36,750 bases of DNA, taken from the IMG/VR virus record IMGVR_UViG_3300007734_000639, positions 1 to 36,750 of that record; one strand, 5' to 3'. How positions within the stretch are numbered: the first letter of the stretch is position 1; the number at the start of each line of letters is the position of its first letter. A program made the translations under genes and the position numbers. The notes under the pieces are model-generated. The model was not told the DNA's origin, searched no databases, and saw only the letters and a list, made by a program, of their open reading frames with translations. The DNA is from a virus. Below, piece after piece: positions 29,811 to 36,750 of the stretch.

Positions 29811-29820
29811 GGGAGTACGC

Positions 29821-29943
29821 ATGTTTATGGGTCACCTTATGTGGCAAGTCTGGTACAACGAACGCCTGTTTGGAAATTACGACTTCTGGGAAAATGCCGT
29901 GCGTTTTGCTTTTCGCATGGCGCAGAAAGGGCGTTACTCATGA
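29821..29943 (+). CDS. Tiny aromatic-rich protein
   Basis: 40 aa: MFMGHLMWQVWYNERLFGNY, then DFWENAVRFAFRMAQKGRYS. GGGAG lies 6-7 bases before ATG 29821. It is rich in Trp, Phe, Met and Tyr and looks like an amphipathic helical peptide. An alternative start at 29785 would overlap the previous gene and has no ribosome site. Unknown role. Confidence 0.55.
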   Translation: MFMGHLMWQVWYNERLFGNYDFWENAVRFAFRMAQKGRYS

Positions 29944-29971
29944 CCACCGCACGCGCCGCACGGGGGAAGCC

Positions 29972-30133
29972 ATGACTGGCCGGCCATCACCGCAACTCGC
30001 CCGCATCGCCGAACTAGAGCGCGTCTACGCCGAAGAGTACCCGACGGCGCCGCGGGCGGAGCGGAAGCGCTGGGCGGTGGAAGGGGCGCAGTATGAGGCC
30101 GATGAAAGAAACTCGATTGTAAACGAGCAGTAA
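29972..30133 (+). CDS. Small protein of unknown function
   Basis: 53 aa: MTGRPSPQLARIAELERVYA, then a charged helical part 'AEEYPTAPRAERKRWAVEGA' and an acidic end. ATG 29972 follows GGGGGAAGCC. Helical and basic-acidic. No family recognised. Confidence 0.52.
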   Translation: MTGRPSPQLARIAELERVYAEEYPTAPRAERKRWAVEGAQYEADERNSIVNEQ

Positions 30134-30169
30134 CCCCGGTTTGCCGACACGGGGGAGGAAAGGGAGCAA

Positions 30170-30742
30170 ATGAGAAAGAAATGGACACCGGGCGACCCAT
30201 GCCCGGAATGCGACACGCCGCTATGGGCGGAGTCTGACCGGTACAAGCCAGGCCGCGCGATCTGCCGGACATGCGGCCTATTAGAGCGACGCGCGGAGCA
30301 AGCCGCAGCACGCACCAGAACAGCGAAGCCATGCCGGGTATGCGCGGCGGTGCTCGCGGGCAACGACATCCACCAAGGCGCTTGCAAGCCGTGCCGGGTG
30401 GCTGCGGCTGAAGCGGCGAACGCTGCGCGACGGTGCCCGTGCGGGGCATCGATTGCGCACCGGTCAAAAAACGCGCGGTTTTGCGAGCAGTGCTCGACCC
30501 GCCAGACGGCCAAGGGCGCGACGGCTGGCAGTGCTGCGGCGATGGAGAAGCGGCGGAAGGTGCTCAAGGTTCCGATAGAGGCGGAGCAGCCGCGACCGTA
30601 CCATGCGCCTGATGGACTGCGGGGCGGGCGATATCCGGCGCTGTCGGCCATTGAGGGTGAAGCGGTGTGCCCAAAGCACGCGGCGGCGGTGGACGCGATC
30701 TTATCCCGGCGCTGGGCGACGCGGGATGGGGGGCGGGTGTGA
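30170..30742 (+). CDS. Multi-zinc-ribbon protein
   Basis: 190 aa with three Cys pairs-of-pairs in the first 115 residues: CPEC ... CRTC, CRVC ... CKPC, CPCG ... CEQC, each the layout of a small zinc ribbon. Basic residues lie between them. After about residue 120 the chain is basic and then Pro/Arg-rich, with CPKH near the end. It probably binds nucleic acid or another protein. It precedes the SNF2-type helicase gene, whose GTG start overlaps its stop (GTGA). GGGAGC precedes ATG 30170. Confidence 0.72.
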   Translation: MRKKWTPGDPCPECDTPLWAESDRYKPGRAICRTCGLLERRAEQAAARTRTAKPCRVCAAVLAGNDIHQGACKPCRVAAAEAANAARRCPCGASIAHRSKNARFCEQCSTRQTAKGATAGSAAAMEKRRKVLKVPIEAEQPRPYHAPDGLRGGRYPALSAIEGEAVCPKHAAAVDAILSRRWATRDGGRV

Positions 30743-32109
30743 GCGGCTACCGGGCGTTTCTCGACGGCAAGCATGTTCAGCCGCAACCATCCGGAATTTC
30801 CGGAGAGTTCGACCTAAACGGCAAGCTATTCGGCTTCCAAAAGCAAAGCATCACGCGGGCGCTGAACGCTGGTAAGTTCGCGCTGTTCACCGAGTGCGGA
30901 TCAGGCAAAACTGCGATGCAAGCGGAATGGGCGCGGCAGGTCTGCCAGCACACAGGCGGCGACGCGCTGATACTGGCACCCCTGGCAGTCACCGCGCAAA
31001 CCGTAGCTGAGGGAGCGAAGTTCGGCGTCGAGATAACGCAGTGCCGAAGTCAAAAGGACGTGCGGAGTGGCGTCAATGTCGCCAACTACGACATGCTCAA
31101 GCATTTCGACGCGGGCCACTTCGACGCCGTTGTTTTGGACGAATCGAGCATCCTCAAAAACTTCACCGGGGCAACACGGAGACTGCTGCAGGACTCGTTC
31201 GCCAACACGCCCTATAAGCTGTGTTGCTCGGCTACGCCGTCGCCGAACGATCACATGGAGCTAGGCAACCACTCTGAGTTTCTGGATATCATGAGCGGCG
31301 GTCAAATGCTGATGCGGTGGTTCCTTAACGACACGATGAGGGCCGGCGGCTACCGGCTGAAAGGCCACGCCGAGGCGGACTACTGGCGTTGGGTGGCGTC
31401 GTGGTCCGTGTGCATGGAAAAGCCGTCGGACCTGGGATTCAGTGATGACGGATGGGTGATGCCGGCGCTCAATATCCACGAGGAGATCGTTGCCGTCGAT
31501 CAATCTATCAACGCCAACGGCCGACTGTTCCGGGTGGCTGATGTATCGGCGACAGGCTTACATCGGGAGATGCGGCTGACGGCGCCGGCGCGAGCGGCAC
31601 GGGTAGCAGAGATTATCGGCGACAGCAAAGAGCCATGGTGTATCTGGTGCAACACCAACTACGAAGCCGACGAACTCATGCGCGTTATCGACGGGGCCAT
31701 CGAAGTTCGCGGCGACGAGCGCACGGAAGCGAAGGAAGAGAAGCTACTCGGCTTCACAAACGGCGCGTTCCAGCGCATCGTTACGAAGCCATCAATTGCG
31801 GGTTTCGGCATGAACTGGCAGCACTGCAATAAGCACATCTTTTGCGGGCTGTCTTACTCATACGAACAGTTCTATCAGGCCGTGCGGCGTTCGTGGCGCT
31901 TCGGGCAGACGCGGCCGGTTGAAGCCTACATGGTCATCGCTGAGACGGAAGGCCCAGTCTTAAAAACGATCCGCGATAAGCAGAAGAAGCACGAAGAAAT
32001 GAAAGCGGCCATGGTTCATGCGAGGGCGGCAATTCAAAATGGTTCCGGGCGGCGCCAGCTTGCATCGGCCGTCGGCACAAAGCAAATGAATCTTCCGAGG
32101 TGGATCTAA
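30739..32109 (+). CDS. SNF2-type / DEAD-like DNA helicase
   Basis: 456 aa from GTG 30739 (GTGA overlap); the in-frame ATG 30667 lies inside the zinc-ribbon gene. Motifs: 'LFGFQKQSITRAL' (Q-motif region), Walker A ECGSGKT (residues 52-58), motif II DESS (134-137) in 'DAVVLDESSILKNF', motif III SATPSPND, and C-terminal 'FYQAVRRSWRFGQTRPVEAY' (motif VI-like). The DESS and RxWRxGQ signatures are SNF2-style. It likely moves on DNA beside the methyltransferase encoded next (TAATG overlap). Confidence 0.85.
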   Translation: MSGYRAFLDGKHVQPQPSGISGEFDLNGKLFGFQKQSITRALNAGKFALFTECGSGKTAMQAEWARQVCQHTGGDALILAPLAVTAQTVAEGAKFGVEITQCRSQKDVRSGVNVANYDMLKHFDAGHFDAVVLDESSILKNFTGATRRLLQDSFANTPYKLCCSATPSPNDHMELGNHSEFLDIMSGGQMLMRWFLNDTMRAGGYRLKGHAEADYWRWVASWSVCMEKPSDLGFSDDGWVMPALNIHEEIVAVDQSINANGRLFRVADVSATGLHREMRLTAPARAARVAEIIGDSKEPWCIWCNTNYEADELMRVIDGAIEVRGDERTEAKEEKLLGFTNGAFQRIVTKPSIAGFGMNWQHCNKHIFCGLSYSYEQFYQAVRRSWRFGQTRPVEAYMVIAETEGPVLKTIRDKQKKHEEMKAAMVHARAAIQNGSGRRQLASAVGTKQMNLPRWI

Positions 32110-33101
32110 TGAACGTGATTTTAGACGAGCGGCACGGCCGCAACTGGGCGCTCTACAACGGCGACTGCTGCGAGGTTATGAAGGGCATACCCGACGAGTC
32201 GGTAGACCTGACGGTGTTTTCGCCGCCATTCTCCAGCCTGTACACTTACTCCGACTCCGAGGCCGATCTGGGCAACTGCGCGAGCGATGAGGAGTTTTTT
32301 GCGCACTTCGGGTTCCTTGCGCCGGAACTACTTCGCGTGACGACGACGGGCCGGCTATGCGTGATGCACGTCAAGGACTTGCCGACGTATCGCAACAGCG
32401 ACGGGGCAAGCGGATTGCGAGACTTCCCTGGCCAGTGCATCGTCGCCATGGAGCTGGCCGGGTGGACGTTCCATAGCCGCGTCACGGTGTGGAAGTGCCC
32501 GGTAACTGAGCGGGAACGCACTAATAACAATGGACTCCTACATAAGACCGTCATGCGAGATTCTTCACAGATCCGCATGGGAATGGCGGACTACGTGCTG
32601 GCCTTCCGCAAGACGCCGCCCGGTGAAAATCTCAGCACGAAGCCGATTGAGCGGCCGACGGGATTTACTCGCTATATTGGCGACTCAGCGCAAGATCCGC
32701 GCGAAACCGATCAACACCCCTCGAAATACGCCCGCAAAGGCCGCGACGGGCGGACGAGCGTGGAGATTTGGCGGCGCTACGCAGAGCCGGTGTGGTGGGA
32801 TATCGACCAAACCGACGTGCTCAACTTCCGCATCGCCCGCGATGAGAAAGACGAAAAACACATCTGCCCGCTGCAACTCGGTCTGATCCGGCGCTGCGTG
32901 GAGTTGTGGTCGTCGCCTGGTGACGTTGTACTGTCGCCGTTCGCTGGCGTCGGCTCTGAAGGATTTGTCGCGCTGGACGAGGGCCGGAAGTTCATCGGCA
33001 TCGAGTTGAAGCCGGGTTACTTTTCGACGGCTATCAAGCACCTGGAGAGCGCGGAGACGTATGCGGGTGCGCAGGGAGGGCTATTCGATGCAGCAGACTG
33101 A
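32109..33101 (+). CDS. DNA amino-methyltransferase (beta-type order)
   Basis: 330 aa. Catalytic motif IV SPPF (residues 38-41) comes first, and the S-adenosylmethionine-binding motif SPFAGVGSEG lies late (about residues 276-285), followed by 'KFIGIELKPGYF'. This order is that of beta-class N4-cytosine or N6-adenine methyltransferases. The large middle (about residues 60-260) would hold target recognition. No restriction enzyme partner is next to it, so its job may be to protect phage DNA from the host or to mark DNA for replication. It is coupled to the SNF2-type helicase. Confidence 0.88.
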   Translation: MNVILDERHGRNWALYNGDCCEVMKGIPDESVDLTVFSPPFSSLYTYSDSEADLGNCASDEEFFAHFGFLAPELLRVTTTGRLCVMHVKDLPTYRNSDGASGLRDFPGQCIVAMELAGWTFHSRVTVWKCPVTERERTNNNGLLHKTVMRDSSQIRMGMADYVLAFRKTPPGENLSTKPIERPTGFTRYIGDSAQDPRETDQHPSKYARKGRDGRTSVEIWRRYAEPVWWDIDQTDVLNFRIARDEKDEKHICPLQLGLIRRCVELWSSPGDVVLSPFAGVGSEGFVALDEGRKFIGIELKPGYFSTAIKHLESAETYAGAQGGLFDAAD

Positions 33102-33258
33102 CAACCTCATCGCCACCGCACAGAGCGAACAGCGCGAGGCGGCGGCGCGGTACATCGCGGACGGGCACCCGCTGGCGGAGCTTGGCATGGGCGACTGGTT
33201 TGCGGAGGATTTTTTGATGGAGCAGGAGGCGCGCGATGCAAGAATACAGGGCGTGTGA
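33088..33258 (+). CDS. Small protein of unknown function
   Basis: 56 aa: MQQTDNLIATAQSEQREAAA, then 'RYIADGHPLAELGMGDWFAE' and an acidic-basic helical end. It overlaps the methyltransferase gene by 14 bases, with GGGAGGG upstream of the ATG. Its 3' end overlaps the next start. No family recognised. Confidence 0.58.
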   Translation: MQQTDNLIATAQSEQREAAARYIADGHPLAELGMGDWFAEDFLMEQEARDARIQGV

Positions 33259-33550
33259 GCCGATCCCCGGCTTTCCATGGATTTGCAAAGCCATGCGGAG
33301 GGCGAAGGTAATCTACTATCAACCTCAATGGCATTATTTAGACTGGGAAGCCATCTCGGCTGAATTGCAAAGGCTAGAGGATAGCGTTGATACGCTAGGT
33401 GTCGAACTTGGCGCGTGGATGACGCTAGTTCGCAGCCGGGAGGCCGGTGGCGGATCTTATTGGGTGCCCAAGTTTATCATCAAGTACGACGATCAAGGGC
33501 ACACATGGGAGCCGCATTGGGCGCAACGCGGTAAAGAGGCCCAGCCATGA
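33236..33550 (+). CDS. Protein of unknown function
   Basis: 104 aa. MQEYRACEPIPGFPWICKAM, then 'KVIYYQPQWHYLDWEAISAE' and a C-terminal Trp-rich part 'HTWEPHWAQRGKEAQ'. GGAGG lies 6 bases before ATG 33236. Two Cys in the first 17 residues. No family recognised; it is in the replication operon. Confidence 0.62.
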   Translation: MQEYRACEPIPGFPWICKAMRRAKVIYYQPQWHYLDWEAISAELQRLEDSVDTLGVELGAWMTLVRSREAGGGSYWVPKFIIKYDDQGHTWEPHWAQRGKEAQP

Positions 33551-33894
33551 CCCGCCAATGGACCCTAGCCGAATCCCGCCTGATCGCGGAGCGGGTGATG
33601 GAGTGGCAGGTGACGGAGCATCAAGGCCAGTTGTTTTTCGCCACCGCCGATCAGAAGCCGTGGTGGTTGCCTACTCGCGCTATTCCCCACTGGCCTAGCG
33701 ATCCCGCAGCCGCGGCCATGGCCATGGCGGCGATCCAGATGGACGGGTGGCGCGTCGAGCATAGTTTCTGGACGGCGGCAAGCCATACATTCACACTTCG
33801 CCTGCGGCATCCGATCACGCACGCCCAAGTTGAGGGTAACGCGCGGGAGTGGCCTCAGGCCGTGATGCTGGCGGTTTTGGCGGTGGTGGAATGA
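33547..33894 (+). CDS. Phage ABA-sandwich-domain-like protein
   Basis: 115 aa. A pattern of 'AAAAMAMAAIQMDGWRVEHS' followed by a beta strand 'FTLRLRHPI' and 'EGNAREWPQAVMLAVLAVV' fits the small phage ABA sandwich domain, common in replication regions and without known activity. ATGA overlap on both sides. Confidence 0.65.
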   Translation: MTRQWTLAESRLIAERVMEWQVTEHQGQLFFATADQKPWWLPTRAIPHWPSDPAAAAMAMAAIQMDGWRVEHSFWTAASHTFTLRLRHPITHAQVEGNAREWPQAVMLAVLAVVE

Positions 33895-34229
33895 AGCAGG
33901 TTGAAGCTGAGGTTACGGCTGAATGCCGCAATTGGCTTGTGAAGCGTGGCTGGCGCCCGCATCGCAATCATTGCGGGGTGTTCTTTACAGAGCGCGGTGC
34001 GCGCATCACAGGGGAGCCTCCTGGCACTCCAGACTGGAGTTTCACGCGGCCTACGGATCGCGGGCGCGGCCATATCCTCTACGTCGAAATGAAGGCAACG
34101 GCGGGCGAGCCATCGCCCAAGCAACGCGAGATGCGGGCGCTACTCCAGCACTACGGGTACGCGGTGCTGATCGCGCACAGCCTGGACGAGCTGAAGCGGG
34201 AATATGAGGCGCTGTATGGTGTCGAATAG
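33891..34229 (+). CDS. VRR-NUC domain nuclease
   Basis: 112 aa, a minimal VRR-NUC. Catalytic set: D48 in 'EPPGTPDWSF', E66-x-K68 in 'ILYVEMKATAG', Q78 in SPKQREM, then 'YGYAVLIAHSLDELKREY'. Stand-alone VRR-NUC proteins are structure-specific nucleases, often next to a phage helicase as here. ATG 33891 overlaps the upstream stop (ATGA). It overlaps the helicase gene by 14 bases. Confidence 0.88.
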   Translation: MKQVEAEVTAECRNWLVKRGWRPHRNHCGVFFTERGARITGEPPGTPDWSFTRPTDRGRGHILYVEMKATAGEPSPKQREMRALLQHYGYAVLIAHSLDELKREYEALYGVE

Positions 34230-35658
34230 CATCACCCCGCGCGACTACCAATTACACGGCCTGGAAGCCATGCGAAAAGCTATCCTGCGTGGGGTATCGC
34301 GGCTACTATACCAACTCCCCACGGGCGGCGGGAAGACTGTTGTTGCTGCTTTCATAATCCAGGCGGCGGCCGCAAAGGGGCTGCGCGTGGGGTGGTTTGC
34401 GCATCGGCGCGAACTCATTATGCAGCCATCGGCGATGCTCGACCGCATCGGTATCCCGCACGGAATCACTATGGCATCGCACAAGCGGTACGACCCGGAG
34501 GCGCAGGTGCAGGTTCTGTCGATCGATACTGCGGTGCGGCGTGAGTTGCCGGCGTTTGATCTGGTGATCGTGGATGAGGCGCACCACGCGCGCAGCGACT
34601 CGTACGCGGAGGTGATTGGCAAGATGAACCCAAAGACAGTCATCGGGATCACCGCCACGCCTTGCCGGCTTGATGGGCGCGGGCTTGCGGATATTTTCGA
34701 TGAGCTGGTGTTAGGCCCATCGGTCAAAGAATTGACCGCACTCGGCTTCCTTGTACCGGTCGAGACATATTCCTGGCCGGTGTCAACGGCGGGTATCCGC
34801 GTGTCGCGTGGCGACTACGACCAAAAGCAGGCCAATGACCGCATGAGCCAGCCACAACTCGTCGGGAATGTGGTGGAACACTGGCTGAAGCGTTGCGCTG
34901 ACCGGGAAACAATCGTGTTTGCCAGTGGCATCGGCCATAGCAAGCTGCTGGTAAAGCGATTCGAGTCTGAGGGTATCCCAACCGCCCACCTTGACGGCAC
35001 AACTCCCGCGGCCGAGCGGGACGATATCATTCAGCGCCTGCGGTCTGGAGAGTTGCGCGTTGTATGCAATTACGGCGTATTAACGGAGGGAACAGACATC
35101 CCGAACGTGTCGTGTATTGTGAATTGCCGGCTGACGAAATCCCTTGCGTTGTGGCTGCAAATGGCGGGGCGTGGGTTGCGCAGCTCGCCGGGTAAACAAA
35201 ATTGCATCCTGCATGACCACGCTGGCGCCGCCCGGTTGCACGGGCTACCAGAGCAGACACGGGAATGGACTTTAACCCGAACAGCCGATAAAACAGGCGG
35301 AGATCGGCCGGACATGGAGCCGGTTGACGCTATCTGTCTATGCCCCGATTGCGGGCGCGTGCATGATCGTTCGGTGGTGGTGTGCGATTGCGGCTATGCG
35401 TTTAAGGTTGCGGAAATCCGAGAATCATCGGGCGAACTTGAGAAGCTCACAGAGTTCACGGTTGCATCGCCAGCGAAACGTAAATCGGACTACATGCGCT
35501 GGCTGTGGGAGGCCGAGAATTTCAAACGCAAGGACGGAAAGCCATACTTGCCCGGCTACGCCTACGCAAAATTCAAATCGAAGTACGGTATCAATCCTGG
35601 TTTTGCGTGGCAGCGCGAATACAAGCAAAACAAAGCCAGGAGTCTAACCCATGCGTGA
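34216..35658 (+). CDS. DEAD/DEAH-box superfamily 2 helicase with zinc ribbon
   Basis: 480 aa. 'ITPRDYQLHGLEAMRKAI' (Q-motif region), Walker A PTGGGKT (35-41), DEAH (120-123), TATP motif III, 'TEGTDIPNVSCIVNCR' (motif V) and 'QMAGRGLRSSPGK' (motif VI). A zinc ribbon, CLCPDCG ... CDCGY, sits near residues 374-394. It likely unwinds replication or recombination forks with the VRR-NUC nuclease. I chose ATG 34216; GTG 34219 is possible. Confidence 0.92.
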   Translation: MVSNSITPRDYQLHGLEAMRKAILRGVSRLLYQLPTGGGKTVVAAFIIQAAAAKGLRVGWFAHRRELIMQPSAMLDRIGIPHGITMASHKRYDPEAQVQVLSIDTAVRRELPAFDLVIVDEAHHARSDSYAEVIGKMNPKTVIGITATPCRLDGRGLADIFDELVLGPSVKELTALGFLVPVETYSWPVSTAGIRVSRGDYDQKQANDRMSQPQLVGNVVEHWLKRCADRETIVFASGIGHSKLLVKRFESEGIPTAHLDGTTPAAERDDIIQRLRSGELRVVCNYGVLTEGTDIPNVSCIVNCRLTKSLALWLQMAGRGLRSSPGKQNCILHDHAGAARLHGLPEQTREWTLTRTADKTGGDRPDMEPVDAICLCPDCGRVHDRSVVVCDCGYAFKVAEIRESSGELEKLTEFTVASPAKRKSDYMRWLWEAENFKRKDGKPYLPGYAYAKFKSKYGINPGFAWQREYKQNKARSLTHA

Positions 35659-36750
35659 AAGATTCGGACGAGCGATACCAGAAGTCCTGCTTTTCCCAGC
35701 TACTGGGCCACTGGCCGGGAAGTTTGATGAACTGACTCTACAAGACCGGCAAGCGATTTGCCAAGAGCATTGGCTGAGTAACGAAATCCTCGACGCGGCC
35801 GGGTTGAAGCGCGTGCCAGACTTCGAGGGGCGGCGGATTACCGGCTGGGCCAAGCGCAACTGCGCCGGTATCCTGATTCCGTTCCCCACGCTCGACGGAT
35901 CAATTTCGCAAGCGTTCCGCATTCGGCGCGACAATCCTGACAAGCGGGTGGATCTCAAAGGCGAAACGAAGATCGAGCGCAAGTACGCCCAGCCATACGG
36001 GCAGCGCAATTATATCTACTGGGTGCCGGGGACAACCTCCGAGGATATTGAAAACGCGGCCATTCCGATCGTGATTACGGAAGGCGAGTACAAAACGCTG
36101 GCGCTGTGGCGGCTGGCGATGCACGAATCAACGACGCCGCGATTCCTGCCGATCGGCTTGGGCGGCGTTGACGCATGGATGGGCCGCGACGGCAAGCAAG
36201 ATTTGCCAGGCGGCGGGCAGACCGAGACATCCGGCATCATCCCGGACATGCGGCGGATTGTATGGCAGGACCGCAAGGTCATTATCGCCTACGATGCGGA
36301 CCTGAACCGCAAGCCAACTGTCAAGGCAAGCCGTAAGCGGCTGGCCGTGGAACTGCGCACCGCCGGCGCGATCGTGGCGTTCCTTGAGTGGGATGAGCGC
36401 AACGGGAAGGGAGTAGACGACTGGCTGTCAGAAGTCGGACCGAAAACCGCGCTAGACGCCATTGACGCTATCAACTGGGACTGCACGACCGGATGGCGGG
36501 CGATGCTCGACCGTCCAGAATCAGGCGCGGCGCGGTCGCACGTGCTTAATGTCCTACTGGCGTTCCGGAATGCTCCTGAGTGGGATGGCGTGCTGGGTTA
36601 TAACGACTTCACTGGAGAAATCACAGTCTGCGCACCGCCACCCTACTCGCCGTTACGCCACCGCCCGTGGCGCGATACCGACGACACAAACACCGCCGCA
36701 TGGATGCAATCACACGGGCTGAATGTGTCGCCGGCGGTAGTTGGGCAGGC
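35651..36750 (+). CDS. TOPRIM-type primase / VapE-like helicase fusion, 3' end outside window
   Basis: Open at the window end; 366 residues seen. AGGAG precedes ATG 35651 (8 bases). Residues about 130-270 form a TOPRIM-like (DUF3854-type) domain: ITEGEYK (142-148, catalytic Glu), AYDADLN (D215/D217) and GKGVDDWL. From about residue 290, 'RNAPEWDGVLGYNDFTGEIT' and 'PWRDTDDTNTAAWMQSHGLN' match the N-terminal part of VapE-type superfamily 3 helicases. It would be the phage's primase-helicase. No stop codon occurs in frame to 36750. Confidence 0.85.
   Translation, partial: MRERFGRAIPEVLLFPATGPLAGKFDELTLQDRQAICQEHWLSNEILDAAGLKRVPDFEGRRITGWAKRNCAGILIPFPTLDGSISQAFRIRRDNPDKRVDLKGETKIERKYAQPYGQRNYIYWVPGTTSEDIENAAIPIVITEGEYKTLALWRLAMHESTTPRFLPIGLGGVDAWMGRDGKQDLPGGGQTETSGIIPDMRRIVWQDRKVIIAYDADLNRKPTVKASRKRLAVELRTAGAIVAFLEWDERNGKGVDDWLSEVGPKTALDAIDAINWDCTTGWRAMLDRPESGAARSHVLNVLLAFRNAPEWDGVLGYNDFTGEITVCAPPPYSPLRHRPWRDTDDTNTAAWMQSHGLNVSPAVVGQ

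Noticed and set aside
29940-29975. 11-codon ORF starting ATGACCACC
   Set aside because: Too short to support as a gene; it may only be a link between coupled genes.
30025-30786. Reverse-strand ORF of 253 aa
   Set aside because: Ser/Arg/Ala-rich shadow of the zinc-ribbon gene.

Overview
This window is a GC-rich siphovirus-type phage or prophage segment. It starts at the terminase small subunit gene and ends inside an open primase-helicase gene. The head and tail set is HK97-like: P27-type TerS, TerL, portal, U35-type protease, HK97-fold capsid, gp6/gp8-like connector, head closure protein, HK97 gp10-like protein, DUF3168-like tail completion protein, tail tube, frameshifted tail assembly chaperone, tape measure and hub. 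The host is probably a Gram-negative bacterium and plausibly an acidobacterium of the Solibacter/Bryobacter kind. That rests on the Sec-type signal peptides on the fibre-like genes and on the small 'KNPxAVAL' proteins. It is an inference from remembered family style, not a database result.

Layout. 46-9253: packaging, head and neck, tail tube and chaperone genes, all on the + strand and tightly coupled. 9257-13618: tape measure and tail hub. 13611-17927: a large fibre-like protein with a signal peptide and two small signal-peptide proteins. 17924-19272: small genes leading to a holin. 19253-20561: a metallophosphoesterase, a winged-helix protein and an HExxH protein, where an endolysin would normally sit. 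20550-23322: an accessory island with a PLD-type nuclease, a small P27-TerS-like protein and two reverse-strand mini-operons of similar architecture. 23348-25941: a second signal-peptide fibre-like cassette that ends at a strong intrinsic terminator. 25976-36750: a rightward early operon with a ribbon-helix-helix regulator, an XRE-type HTH protein, a Cas4/AddB-like Fe-S exonuclease, a RecT-like annealing protein, an SSB-like protein with an acidic tail, a zinc-ribbon protein, a SNF2-type helicase paired with a DNA methyltransferase, a VRR-NUC nuclease, a DEAD/DEAH helicase and a TOPRIM-primase/VapE-like protein.

The clearest regulatory signals are as follows. (i) Four sigma70-like promoters with exactly 17-bp spacers have the -10 box only 5-6 nt before the start codon, which predicts leaderless mRNAs (20550, 22548 minus, 23322 minus, 25976). 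(ii) The tail chaperone has a -1 frameshift signal, A_AAA_AAC plus a perfect 8-bp stem 5 nt downstream. (iii) Hairpins with an AAA triloop abut the AAGGAG ribosome site of both the capsid and the tail tube genes. (iv) A repeated hairpin abuts an AGAGGAG site in both reverse-strand operons.

No integrase, tRNA, rRNA, CRISPR array, insertion sequence or recognisable muramidase/amidase was seen. No stretch longer than 300 bases lacks a gene; the longest gap is 29077-29272.
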